Assembly: GCA_020205615.1 (NCBI GenBank)
Contig: CM035163.1
Span: forward strand, 41,984,189 to 42,048,188
DNA length: 64,000 nt
From: Panax quinquefolius
Taxonomy: Eukaryota; Streptophyta; Magnoliopsida; Apiales; Araliaceae
Direction: 5' to 3'
Shown here: positions 22,172 to 32,939 of the stretch, one piece after another
Position numbering within the stretch: position 1 is the stretch's first letter
Layout of the letters: every line of letters starts with the position of its first letter
Notes under the pieces: generated by a model
What the model was told of the DNA's origin: nothing
The model's input: only the letters and a program-made list of their open reading frames with translations
Database searches by the model: none
Position numbers and translations under genes: made by a program

Positions 22172-24710
22172 CCCCTGAATAACCACTTCCTTATATAACT
22201 TATCTTGTCTTAGATTCTCTCATTAAAATTTTGTAAAAAAAAACTCAGTGAAAAAAGTCAGGGAAAAAAGTACAATCAACACACATTCTTTAGAAAAATT
22301 ACTCCGCCACATGCATGGTAAAAATATCCTGAAGACGAAGCATGCCAATATTGTGCACCATCTTTTAAAAATCATGGTTGGTAAAGGCTTAGTAAACATA
22401 TCGGCCAAATTATCACATGATCGTATCTACTTTACATAAATATCGCCACTATTCTGGAACTCATATGTATAAAAGAATTTTGATGCAATATGCTTAGTTC
22501 TATCACCCTTTATTCAGCATCCCTAATTTGAGTGATACAAGCAACATTATCTTCGTATAATATTGTTGGACTATTTATGATCGATGATAATCCACAGTTC
22601 TCACGAATATGTTGAATTATCAATCTCAACCAAACACATTCACAACTCGTTTCACGACTCTGCATGAATTGAGGAAGTAACAAAAATTGTTTGGTTAATA
22701 AATCTCCATGAAATAGCAGTATTTCCATAAGTAAATAAATATTCTGTTTGTGATCGGCTTTTGTGTGCATCAGAAAGGTAACATGCATCAACGTATCTAA
22801 TTAACTGTGGTTTTAATCCATTTGGATAAAATAATCTCAAATCAGTAGTCTCGTGAAGATAATGTAAAATATGCTTAATTCCATTCCAATGTCTTCGAGT
22901 TGGTACAGAACTAAACCTTGCAAGTAAGTTAATTACAAATGATATTTCAAGTTATGTGAAATTTGCAATATACATCAAAGCACCAATTGCACTAAGATAT
23001 GGTATTTCAGGACCAATAGTTTCTTCATCATCTTGTTGTGGTCGAAACTGATCTTTCTTGACATCAAGTGACCGATCCACAATTGGAGTGCCCAAAGGAT
23101 GAGCTTTATCCATGTAAAATTGCTTTAGGACTTTTTCTGTGTATGTTGTTTGATGAACAAGAATTCCATTTGGAAGATGTTCAATTTGCAGGCCAATACA
23201 AAATTTTGTCTTACCAATATCTTTCATCTCAAGTTCATTATTTTAACAATTTGTTGTTTTTGTTAACTCTTCTGAAGTCCCTACAAGATTTAAATCATCA
23301 ACATATGCTACAACAGTAGCAAATCCGAATTCTGATTTTTGATAAATACACATGCACAAATTAGATTATTCTCAAATCCTTCTTTCAAAATATATTCTCT
23401 GAGGCGATTATACCACATGCGTCCGGATTGCTTTAACCTATATAAAGATCTTTGTAGCTTGATAGAATATATACTTCGAGCTGTAAAATTATATGTTTCA
23501 GGCAATCTATATCCTTCAGGGATTTTCATATAGATATCATTATCTAATGATACATACAAATATGTTATAACAACATCCATTAATCGCATATCCAAATTTT
23601 CTTTTGCTACTAAGCTAATTAAAAATCTGAATGTAATTGCGTCCATTACAGGAGTATATGTTTTCTCATAATCAATATCAGGTCTCTGTGAGAAACCTTG
23701 TGCTACAAGTCACACTTTATACCTTATAATTTCATTTTTCTCATTTTGTTTACGTACAAATACCCATTTGTATCCAACAGGAATTACACCTTTAGGTGTT
23801 CGGACTATAGGTCCAAAAACTTCACGTTTACTTAGTGAATTTAATTTTACTTGAATCGCCTCTTTCGACATTGGTCAATCATTTCTACATTGACATTCAT
23901 CAACGGTTTGTGGTTCATATTCATTACTACTAGTAATATCAAGAGCAACTTTATATGAAAATATGTTATCGACAATAATTTTATTTCTATCCCATATTTC
24001 TCCTATATATATATATACATAATGTATCGAGATCTCGTTATTTTCAGATACATGATTCTCTTCAGGGGATAACTCTTCAAGAGGTTTATTTTCAAGAGAT
24101 TTTAGTTCATAAATTTTGGATAGATCAATTATTTTTGTGACATGTTTCCTCGGTATAGCCTCTTTATAATCTGCAACTTTTTTTTCTTATACTTTTATCT
24201 TCTGGGGAATTTTATCTTTAACATAGATAGGTCTTCCACGCTTCAGGTGTGCCTTTGATTCATTTGTTGTTGTATTAACTGATTATCCTACAGGGACTTC
24301 AATCCGTTTTGGAGAATTAACAACTGGAATATAAAAATTCACTATTTTCTTATTGTTGGGGAATATATCAGGTAATTGATTTGCAATTCCTTGTAAATGA
24401 ATAATCCTTTGAACTTCCAGTTCACATTGATTTGTACAAGGATCAAAGAGATAAGGTTTAAACATTCCAATGGTGGGAAGATGAGATAATGTAGTGCTTC
24501 AGGCAATGACTTTTTTCTCCCTAATGGTGGGAAGATTATTTCATTAAAATGTCAATCCTCGAAATGTGCCTTAAAAATATCACCAGTTAGAGGTTCAAGA
24601 TATCTAATGATAGATGGGATATCAAAACTCGTATAAATTACAAGTCTACGTTGAGGACCCATCTTAGTGTGTTATGGGGGTGCAATAGTTACATATATAA
24701 CAAAACCCAA
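22172..24710 (-). pseudogene. Element R: integrase C-end, reverse transcriptase, RNase H remnant
   Basis: Reading on the minus strand from 24710: IYVTIAPP and TKMGPQRRLVIY (integrase C-end), then RT motifs DVVITYLYVSLDNDIYMKIP (about 23570), SLYRLKQSGRMWYNRL (23430) and a preserved catalytic YVDDL near 23300. Then follow KFCIGLQIEHLPNGI and LSAIGALMYIANFT (22960), and RNase H pieces (RYVDACYLSDAHK, YEDNVACITQI, NLADMFTKPLP, 22820-22370). Frames change at least five times and stops are common, so it is dead. Domain order confirms Ty1/copia; I do not assign a clade. Confidence 0.85.
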
Positions 24711-25955
24711 TGTACTGATAAGGATAAGATATTCATTGATTTCGATTCCTTTACATTTAGTTTTATTGCATGTTTCATGTGTATATGCGCTTATTAAGGT
24801 GTTTTATTGATTTCCGGTTGAAATGGAGCTGAAAGGAAGAAAATGGATGAATTGGAGATGATTCGATGGAAAAAGAAGAAAAATTCGCAAACAGGTAGAT
24901 TCACCCCGGCGAGCCCAATTGAACTGCACTAATTCACCCCGACGATTTCGTCGGGAAATTTCGAAATATGGAAATTTTTCAAGCCTAAGATTTGATAGAG
25001 TTCTGCTCATAGATTTGGATTGCGATTTCTTAGAGGATTAAGAATTAATTTTATTGCTATAAATACGTGTAATTAATGAGACAATATCATTCAACCAATC
25101 ATCTATTAACTTAGCTACACAATTGTAACCCTAGTCTTGGGAGATTGAAGACATGAGCTAAGTTCTTTATTTTTCAATTCTAAAGGGATGTGGAACCTTA
25201 TTTACAATTAATGGTTAATTAAATCATGTTATTGATTCCTTCTTACATGAGATTTATTCAGATAATCTGTGTTAACTGTATATATGTTATTAGATTAACT
25301 GATTTGGTTTCTGCATGATTGAATTGGTTAATTAATAACATCTGCTAGATTAAGGAATGATATTACGTGTAATTGATATTGTTCCTTATCACATGTAGTA
25401 CTTAGTAATACTTGATTGTGGATAAGCTGTTGGGTATTATTAAGATTATACGAAGGCAAGTTAAATAATCCCTGATTGTGTGATTGTTGCTTGGAATAAC
25501 CTAATTCTCTAATTCTTAATGCTGCTTTCATACTAAATCTAGATCGATAGTTCTAGGTAGTATGATAATTAAGGTCTGTTGAGGCAATTATTTCTTTAGA
25601 TTTAAAGTTAAGGAGAATTTCAAATAATTGTGCGATTACGGTTATCTAGGGTTGTTAATTTCATTGAAGGAAGAGATGGTGTTAACTTGATTACACTGTT
25701 ACTAAAAATTAGTGAAACTGAACTGAAGAACCGAAGCTCTAAAATATTTGGATATCTTTATTAAATTTATTTTCTTTAGTTCAATACAAATTCAACCCCC
25801 CCCCCCAATCTTTACTTTCTGTTTATAGTTAAGAACATTAGAATAAATATGAAAGCATATTATTCTCTGTGGGATTGATCTTTACTTGCTACTGTGCTTA
25901 TTATTTAGATCTGTAGAGTAATAGTGAGGTTTAATTTTGGAATGCTAAACAATAG
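24711..25955 (+). mobile_element. L2: ~1.25 kb solo-LTR-like insertion in element R
   Basis: It interrupts integrase between HLRT and GFVIYV. Removing it restores a continuous copia reading, with the flanks 'cccaatg' (left) and 'cccatg' (right) looking like a target duplication with one substitution. The left end starts TGTACTGATAAGG; the right end contains 'ctgtgggattgatctttacttgct', a phrase typical of some plant gypsy LTR ends. It has no protein domains. Exact edges are uncertain by a few bases. A poly-C run lies at about 25797. Confidence 0.55.
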
Positions 25956-27131
25956 CTCCCATGTGCGCAAGTGAAAAATGGTTGGTTGTTGGCCAAGTAC
26001 AACTTGCAATGGTGAGAAATTATGATAAGCAGTTGGTCTAAAGTGAACTAATGATGCAACATATAAAATAGCATGACCCCAAGCAGAAACTAGTAATTTT
26101 GATTTCATAAGAAAAGGTCGAGCAATAATTTGAAGTCTCTTGATAAGTGATTCGACTAAACCATTTTGAGTATCTGTATGGGCAACAAAATGTTCAACAT
26201 CAATTCTAATTGACATGCAATAGTTATTAAAAGCTTGAGATGTGAACTCACCAGTATTATCTAAACGTATTTTCCTAATTGGATAATCAAGAAATTGTAT
26301 TCGAAACCTAATTATTTGAGCAAGAAGCCTAAGAAATACAATATTTCTAGTAAAAAGTAAATATATATGTGACCATCTCATTGATGTATCAAGTAAAATA
26401 ATAAAATACTTGAATTAACTACAAGGTGGGTGTATTGGTCCACATATATCACCCTGAATTCTTTCTAAGAAAGATTAACACTCAACAACAATCTTTAAAT
26501 GTGATGGTTTGGTAATTAATTTACCTTGAGAACATGCACTACATGGATAAATAGTAAATAAAATAATCTTCTGGTTCTTTAAGGGATGTTCGTGAGATTT
26601 TTCAATAATTCGACGCATCATTATTGATCCTGGATAACCAAGACGATCATGCCAAAGCATAAAAACCTTTGGGTCTGAACATTTCTGGTGTATTACAACA
26701 TTTGTTTCAATTGTTCTCATTGTACTATTGTAGTATAATATAACCCAGAAGAGAAAATAAACAGATTTTCTAATATGAGCTTCTGGCCCGATAATATTGA
26801 AGTAATATAAAAAAATTCTTCACTACCTTCATTATTTGTTTCAATATAATTACCATAATAACGTATATCCTTAAAGTTAAGTAAACTTCTACTTCATTTA
26901 GAAGAATACAAAGCATCATCAATACAAAGTTTTGTATCCTATGGCAACAATATAATCGCTCTTCTAGAGCCTTCAATTAAGTTCGATGAACCTGATATAG
27001 TATTGACATTGGCTCTGCATAATTTTAAAATTTGAAAATATTTTTTTATCTTTAAGGTTTATATGAGTTGTTGCACTGTCTGCTAGACAAAAATCTTCCC
27101 TATTCTTTTATCGAGACTTGGTACAGATCTA
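25956..27131 (-). pseudogene. Element R: protease/integrase N-half remnant
   Basis: Integrase pieces on the minus strand: LWHDRLGYPGSIMMRRIIE (about 26660), CSACSQGKLITKPSH zinc-binding end (26540), PIRKIRLDNTGEF with a catalytic Asp (26260), FVAHTDTQNGLVE in place of the usual H-P-QNG-AE motif (26190), and SAWGHAILY (26080). The protease region (27000-26750) is scrambled by frameshifts and no intact aspartic motif is visible. Non-functional. Confidence 0.75.
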
Positions 27132-27986
27132 CTAAATGTTTAGGAGTACGACAGATACGTGACCAATGACCTTCCATTCCACATCTATAACACTTATTTT
27201 CATGACTGTTTGATGATTTATTTTGTAAACCCTTGCTATTTTGATTCTTCTAATGGTAAGGTGTGTTATTCCATTTTGAAGAATTATAAGTATGGTCCTC
27301 TCTATATTGATTGTTCCTTCCATGCTCATGACCACGACCAAAACCATGAACATAATTTTCTCTATGTTTATCAACTGAGGTTTCATTCGCTTCAAGGAAT
27401 GTAGTAGAATCGGTTGAGCGAGAATATTGGTGGTTTTTCAGCAAAAGCTCATTATTTTGTTTAGCTACTAGAAGACATGATACCAGTTCAGAATATTTTG
27501 TGAACTTAGACTCTCGATATTGTTGCTGTAGGAGCATATTTGAGACATGAAATGTAGGAAATGTTTTCTCTAACATGTCTTCATCGATGATTTTTCCCCA
27601 TATTATTTTAATAGTGAGATTATTTTAAAAAGTGCATAATTGTACTCACTCACACATTTAAAACTTGGAACCTCATGTTCAATAATTTATAACGAGCTTT
27701 TGGGAGGTTTACATATTTTTTTATTCTTATATCTTTCCTTTATATCATTCCATAAGACAAGTAGGTCTTTAACTGTAAGGTACTCAGATTTTAATTCTTC
27801 ATGGAGATGATAGCGAATAAAAATCATTGATTTTGCACGATCCTGCAGGGATGCTTGATTGTCAACCTTATTTGTATCTCCAAGGTTCTTTGCCTCTAGA
27901 TGAATGTCAATATCAAGAGTCCATAACAAGTAATCATTGCCCGATAAATTAAGGGCAGCAAATTCAAGTTTTGTAAGGTTTGACAT
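27132..27986 (-). pseudogene. Element R gag remnant
   Basis: It starts MSNLTKLEFAALNLSGNDY at 27986, a typical copia gag opening, with KSEYLTVKDLLVLWNDIKERY near 27740. A frameshift region follows, then FHVSNMLLQQQYRESKF, an RGHEHGRNNQ basic stretch, and a CCHC zinc knuckle CYRCGMEGHWSRICR near 27180. Three frames are used, so it is broken. Confidence 0.82.
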
Positions 27987-28005
27987 ATATATATATATAT
28001 ATTTA

Positions 28006-29466
28006 TGTTAGGAATGACTATGTTCCGTATATTTAAACTTGATGATGTTATTATAATGTATATTTGTATCTATAGTTTTGTACAATCCTTAATTAAGATA
28101 TCTATATACAAGGAGTTAGAACTATAACGATCAAACTTGTTAGGTTGATCCTTTGGGATGTTTCAATGAATATGTAATAGAATCAAATCGATCATATAGT
28201 CTTGTTAAACGATCGTAGTGTTACTCTGCCACGTTGTATAGATGATAAGTATTCGCAGAGTAAACCTAGCAATCGTAGAGCAGCAGCCAAGGCTAAGTAA
28301 ATGTTCAAAGGGACAAAAAGATCGTAGAGCTGCAAAAGTATTCAGAAGTCTGCAATGTCTGCCCAAGCATCAAGGAGTATTATTTCATAAAGCAGAAGAC
28401 AGAGTATCGTAGAGTTGGTCATAGAGCAAGACGAATAACTTTTTCACTCTACTATCAACCAAATTCGTAGAGCATGTTAGAAAGGTCTTATGTCTGACAA
28501 CATCAGAGGGTTCCTAGGCAAAGATTCTAAGACACTTCTCACCATCTGCAAATTTAGATTAGAAGATTCAAGTCTAAACCGCCATATAAAAGATGTGACA
28601 CCACTAACGTGTGGTAGGTGAGACAGATGACTGATGTGACCTGGCCAGAGCCGAAAGTAACCCTACTAAGCCAGTCTAGAAGTCCACATCAGAGGAACAG
28701 TCATAATAGAGCATTAAATGCTATAAAGGGAACTCTCCAACGGATCAATTTCCAAAGAACTATAAAAGACGTACGAGGATTCAAATCTAAGTACAAATCA
28801 CACAACAAAAAGTTAAACCTCTGTCAAAATATTCAAAGCTCTACTCTACAATTCTAAATGACTTGTTCAAAGCTTCTAAGTACATGAAGAGATCAAGCGT
28901 TATTGCAAAGCTTAGTAGCACCTCAATAAATCAGCATTCAGTTGTGATTCAAGGTTCAATTTTGACCTGGTCTATGTGACCGAACTGCTGAGACTTAATG
29001 ACTCGAATGAATCTCAATGATTCAGAGGTCAAGAATGACCTAGTCTGTGTGACCGAATTGCCGAGACTCAGTGACTCAAAGGAACATAAGTGGTTCAGTT
29101 GTAAATGGTCTGTTGGGCCTATATCCTTTAGTGGATATCCTACTTAGTAGAGTAGAAGAGTGGATTAGAAGTTGTTTAGTCTTTAAACCACTTAAAAATA
29201 TCTTGTGTTATTTACTTTTAGTCATATAACTGCCATATCTGCTATAACTGTTATATATTTGTCAAGTAGTTGTGTTTCATCAAACCAAAATCAGAATTGG
29301 TTTTTGTGATCAATCTTTAAGGGGAGTTTTCTAAACTAATAATATGCTGTGCTAAAAAAAATTGATCAAATTAACTATCTGGTAACAAATCTTTAAATAG
29401 GAAAAAGTTTTTAAAGATCTATTAAATCCCCCTTCTAGATCTCCATTGTGCCTTTGGGAAATAACA
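28006..29466 (+). repeat. Element S 5' LTR (1461 bp)
   Basis: Starts TGTTAGGAATGAC and ends GGGAAATAACA (TGTTA/TAACA inverted ends), followed after two bases by the primer site. Inside are repeated 'atcgtagagc' phrases (28268, 28320, 28404, 28463) and a ~74 bp duplication of 'gtctatgtgaccgaactgc' at about 28968 and 29042. No coding content. Confidence 0.85.
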
Positions 29467-29468
29467 AG

Positions 29469-29480
29469 TGGTATCAGAGC
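29469..29480 (+). promoter_or_regulatory. Element S primer binding site (tRNA-Met)
   Basis: TGGTATCAGAGC two bases after the LTR end, the standard copia primer site complementary to initiator tRNA-Met. Confidence 0.93.
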
Positions 29481-29523
29481 AGGTTCTCAGGAACATATTA
29501 AGCTTACGCTTTGAGTTGATCTT

Positions 29524-31674
29524 ATGGTACAAACTAAAAAAGATTCTAAGCTTAGTGGTGGGAATAAATCATCTCTTCGAAATAAGAAAAAAAATTCTAA
29601 CTAGAAAGTTCGACTGCAGGCATATATGGATTCTATAGATGAAGATATGTTTGATGTCGTCATCAGTGGTCCATACATCCGAACAAAGCTAACTCATACT
29701 TCTGATAATCCAAACAAGATGGTAGAAAAACTAAAGGCTGAATGGATAAACAATGAGAAAAAGCTTGTGCAGTTGGATAAAAGAGCTAAGAACATTCTGT
29801 TTATGGCTCTAGAAAATGAATTGTTCAAGAATGTGGTGAACTGCACAACTGCAAAAGAAGTCTGGGAAGCCTTGCTGATTATGCACGAAAGAACTAAAGA
29901 AGTTAGGGAGAATAAGCAATCTCTCTTAACCCAGCAATATGAGATGTTCTCTCACATCTCAGGAGAGAATCTAACTGCCACTTATGAAAGATTCACCATT
30001 CTGCTCAATTCACTGAAAGCTTATGGTAATGTTAATCCATATAAAGATTTAAAAATCAAGTTTATGAGAGCACTTCCTAGTAAGTGGGATGCCAAGACTA
30101 CTGCTATTCGAGAATCAAAGAATCTTCATGAAATGACTGTGCAAAAGCTCTATGGTAATCTCCTTACCTATTAGTTGGAACTTAATCAGTGAGCAGAGAC
30201 AACTTCAAAAATCAAGAGAAAAGATAAAGGAGTTCCTCTAAAGGTTTTAGACACAACTGTGTCTAAATCTCCTTCAAGTGAAAACTCTGATGATGCTGAT
30301 AGAGATGATAATGAAGATGTAGTTGTACTTTCAAGAAGACTAAGAAGGTTCATACGTAAGAGTAACATCTGGAAACCACAGAATAAATACAACAAAAGCA
30401 ACAGTAGTAGAGAGCAAGAAAATGACCTTTGTACAGTCATTTGGTCATTTTATTACATGTTTACTAAACGTCTGTGAGATGATCTCAAGAAAGATAAGAA
30501 AAAGTCCTACTCAAATAAGGAGTATAAGGGCCACAAGAAGAATTACAAGGACATAGGTTTTGTAGCCGAAGGATCATGGAGTGATTCAGAGGATGATTCA
30601 AGCTCTAAGTCCAGTGATGATGAAGCGCCTTAAAAAGCAAATCTTTGTCAAATGGTTATTGAAGTAGACAAGAAGGTCATCAACATATCCACTAATCGTC
30701 TAGAAATTGACATCAATGAGGTATTTAACTTTAACTCTCCTGATATAGATATTGATGAACTTAAAAATGCTTTGCATGATGTAACTGTAGATCTGCATCA
30801 ATATATGAAAAGATCCAGGGTTCTATTAAAGGACCATTCTCTTCTTCAAGAGGAAAAAGCGAAAGTTCTTGTAGAGTTGGACTACTCTACAGAGTGCTGC
30901 CTCTTTTTCCAATCTTGAAGCTGAGAATGCAAGGTTGAGAAAAATGACTAAAGTTAATGCACAAAGAGAGTTAACTCTAACCTCTAAGATAGAAGATCTA
31001 GAGAAGACAATCTTAATGTGGAATCATTCTTTTATATCTATGGATTCCCTAATAGTCAGTCAGAGATCAGTCTCTAATAGGTCAGGATTAGGTTTTGGAG
31101 AGTCATCTCCATGCTTAAGTATGGAAAAGTACAAGGACACCAACATTATTAATGATTCTTCCCATAAGAGTGAAATCCAAAAATATTGCAAAGCCAAGTA
31201 CTTCAAGGAAATTAATTCCTGTTGATGAAATTGTTATTCCAAAGAACAATAGATCACATACTGGTCTAGGTTTTGTTAAATTAAAGTAAGCAACAGTCTA
31301 CGAATGTACCTCGAAGGATCACAGAGTCAGGAAAGACTCACCTTGTGAACCAACTAGGTACTAAACGTAGAGTTAGTTTTTACTCTACTAATTCTCAAAA
31401 TTGAAGAGCAGTAGGGAAACGAGGAGACGTTCATCCAGGAAGAAGAGTGTATCATCCACATGGTTCTTAGATAAGAAGATATCCACACACACACACACAC
31501 ACACACTTATACATGTCTAACATTAAATGTCATACATGTTACAAATTTGGTCATACATCTTCTATGTGTTATAGAAATTATCATTCTGTATATAGCAGAC
31601 CAAAGGTCAGGCAAATGTGGGTTCCGAAAAGCACTAATAAGGAAGGACCCAAGCAAGTTTGGGTACCAAAGTGA
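29524..31674 (+). pseudogene. Element S gag remnant
   Basis: ATG at 29524 with an in-frame TAG at 29602, then a 182-codon open stretch (29626-30174) with KNILFMALENELFKNV and CTTAKEVWEALLIMHE, typical of copia gag. Acidic Ser/Asp-rich and basic stretches follow (30250-30630), then a coiled-coil-like region (30750-31010) and a CCHC knuckle CHTCYKFGHTSSMC at about 31527. After it come two WVPK motifs ending at a TGA at 31674. At least five stops or frameshifts. A (CA)n tract lies at 31482-31506. Confidence 0.82.
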
Positions 31675-32939
31675 ACGATAATTTCATGTATAGGTATCAA
31701 ACTCCACTGATTCTATCTGGTATCTTGATAGTGAATGTTTAAGGCATATGACTGGAAACAAAAGTCTCTTGTCAAACTTCATAGAAAAAGATGGATCAGC
31801 AGTTCTCTTTGGAGACAACAACTCGGGCAAAACCAGAGGTTATGATTCAATTAGAAATGGACCTATTTCATTTAGCAAAGTTACTTATGTTGAAGGATTG
31901 AAGGAAAATCTACTAAACATCAGTTAACTGTGTAACAAAGGACATCATGTCACCTTTCTCAATAACCAGTGTTAAGTTCAAGACCTGAAATCCAATTCTA
32001 TGAAGCTGGTTAGATCAAGAGAAGCAAATGTCTACGTGGTTGGTCTTTCTAAGCTCAGCTCTATAGAAACATCTTGCTTCTTCTTAAAAGCATATACAGA
32101 TGTAAGCTGGCTATGGCACATAAGAATATCTCATCTCAACTTCAAAAGCATGTCAAAACTTATATCCAAAGATCTAGTCAGAGGTTTGTCCAAGATAAGT
32201 TTCATCAAAGAAAGACCATGCAAGGCCTGTCAGCTTGGAAAGCAAACAAGAAGCTCATTTAAAGGTAAAGTAGTGAACTCAAATGAGAAGCCCCTGCAGC
32301 TGTTGCATATGGATTTATTTGGGCCAATCCCAACTGCAATTCTTGGAGGCACAAGATACTCATTGGTCATAGTGGACGACTATACCGATTCACTTGGGTA
32401 TTCTTTCTGAGTTCTAAGGATGAAACTAGCAATCAGCTGATCAAATTCTTTAAGTTAGTTATGAATGAAAAGATCAAGGTAATAAGGAGTGATCACGACG
32501 GAGAGGTCAACTATTTTGAGATGGATCAGTTCTGTAGAGATAATGGTATCCATCATAATTTCTCAACACCAAGGACTCCTCAACAAAACGAAGTAGCTGA
32601 GAGGAAGAACAGAACATTGATTGAAACAAGAAGAACCTTACTTCCAGTAACTCATCTTCCTGAATATTTTTGGGTTGAAGCAGTTAATATTGCCTATTAT
32701 ACTTAGAACAAAACTCTTATTCACTCTACACTCAAGAAAAGACCCTACAAATTATGGAAATGAAGAAAGCCAAATATTAGTTACTTTTATGCATTTGGTT
32801 GCTCATGTTATATCCTTAACAACGGCATAAAGTATTGAAATAAGTTTCAACCCAAGTTAGACGAAGGAGTATTTCTTGGATACTCTATGGAAAGAAAATC
32901 CTATAAAGTGTTCAACAAGTTGAAATCATTGAGCTTCAA
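31675..32939 (+). pseudogene. Element S protease and integrase remnant
   Basis: The protease reads WYLDSECLRHMTG near 31712: the catalytic Asp remains, but the Gly of the normal D-S-G motif is Glu, so it would be inactive. GDNNSGKTRGYDSI and VTYVEGLKENLLNIS follow. Integrase: WLWHIRISHLNFKSM (32110) and CKACQLGKQTRSSF give the HHCC zinc-binding part; LLHMDLFGPIP carries the first catalytic Asp (32305), IRSDHDGEV the second (32480), and QQNEVAERKNRT the catalytic Glu (32585). Stops at 32408, 32704 and 32761. The reading is cut at 32939 by element C. Confidence 0.85.

Larger units (their letters stand above)
21868..28005 (-). mobile_element. Element R: Ty1/copia retrotransposon, minus strand, 5' end removed by element S
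   Basis: Minus-strand order is gag (27986-27132), protease and integrase (27131-25956, resuming 24710), reverse transcriptase, RNase H, polypurine tract, 3' LTR (22171-21868). Its gag ATG lies only 20 bp from the left LTR edge of element S (28006). The primer site and 5' LTR are therefore cut off and would be expected on the far side of S, outside the window. A 1.2 kb insert (L2) interrupts integrase. Confidence 0.85.

Noticed and set aside
29469..29480. tRNA-like sequence
   Set aside because: It is the 12-base tRNA-Met complementary primer site of a retrotransposon. No cloverleaf-forming tRNA gene was found in the window.
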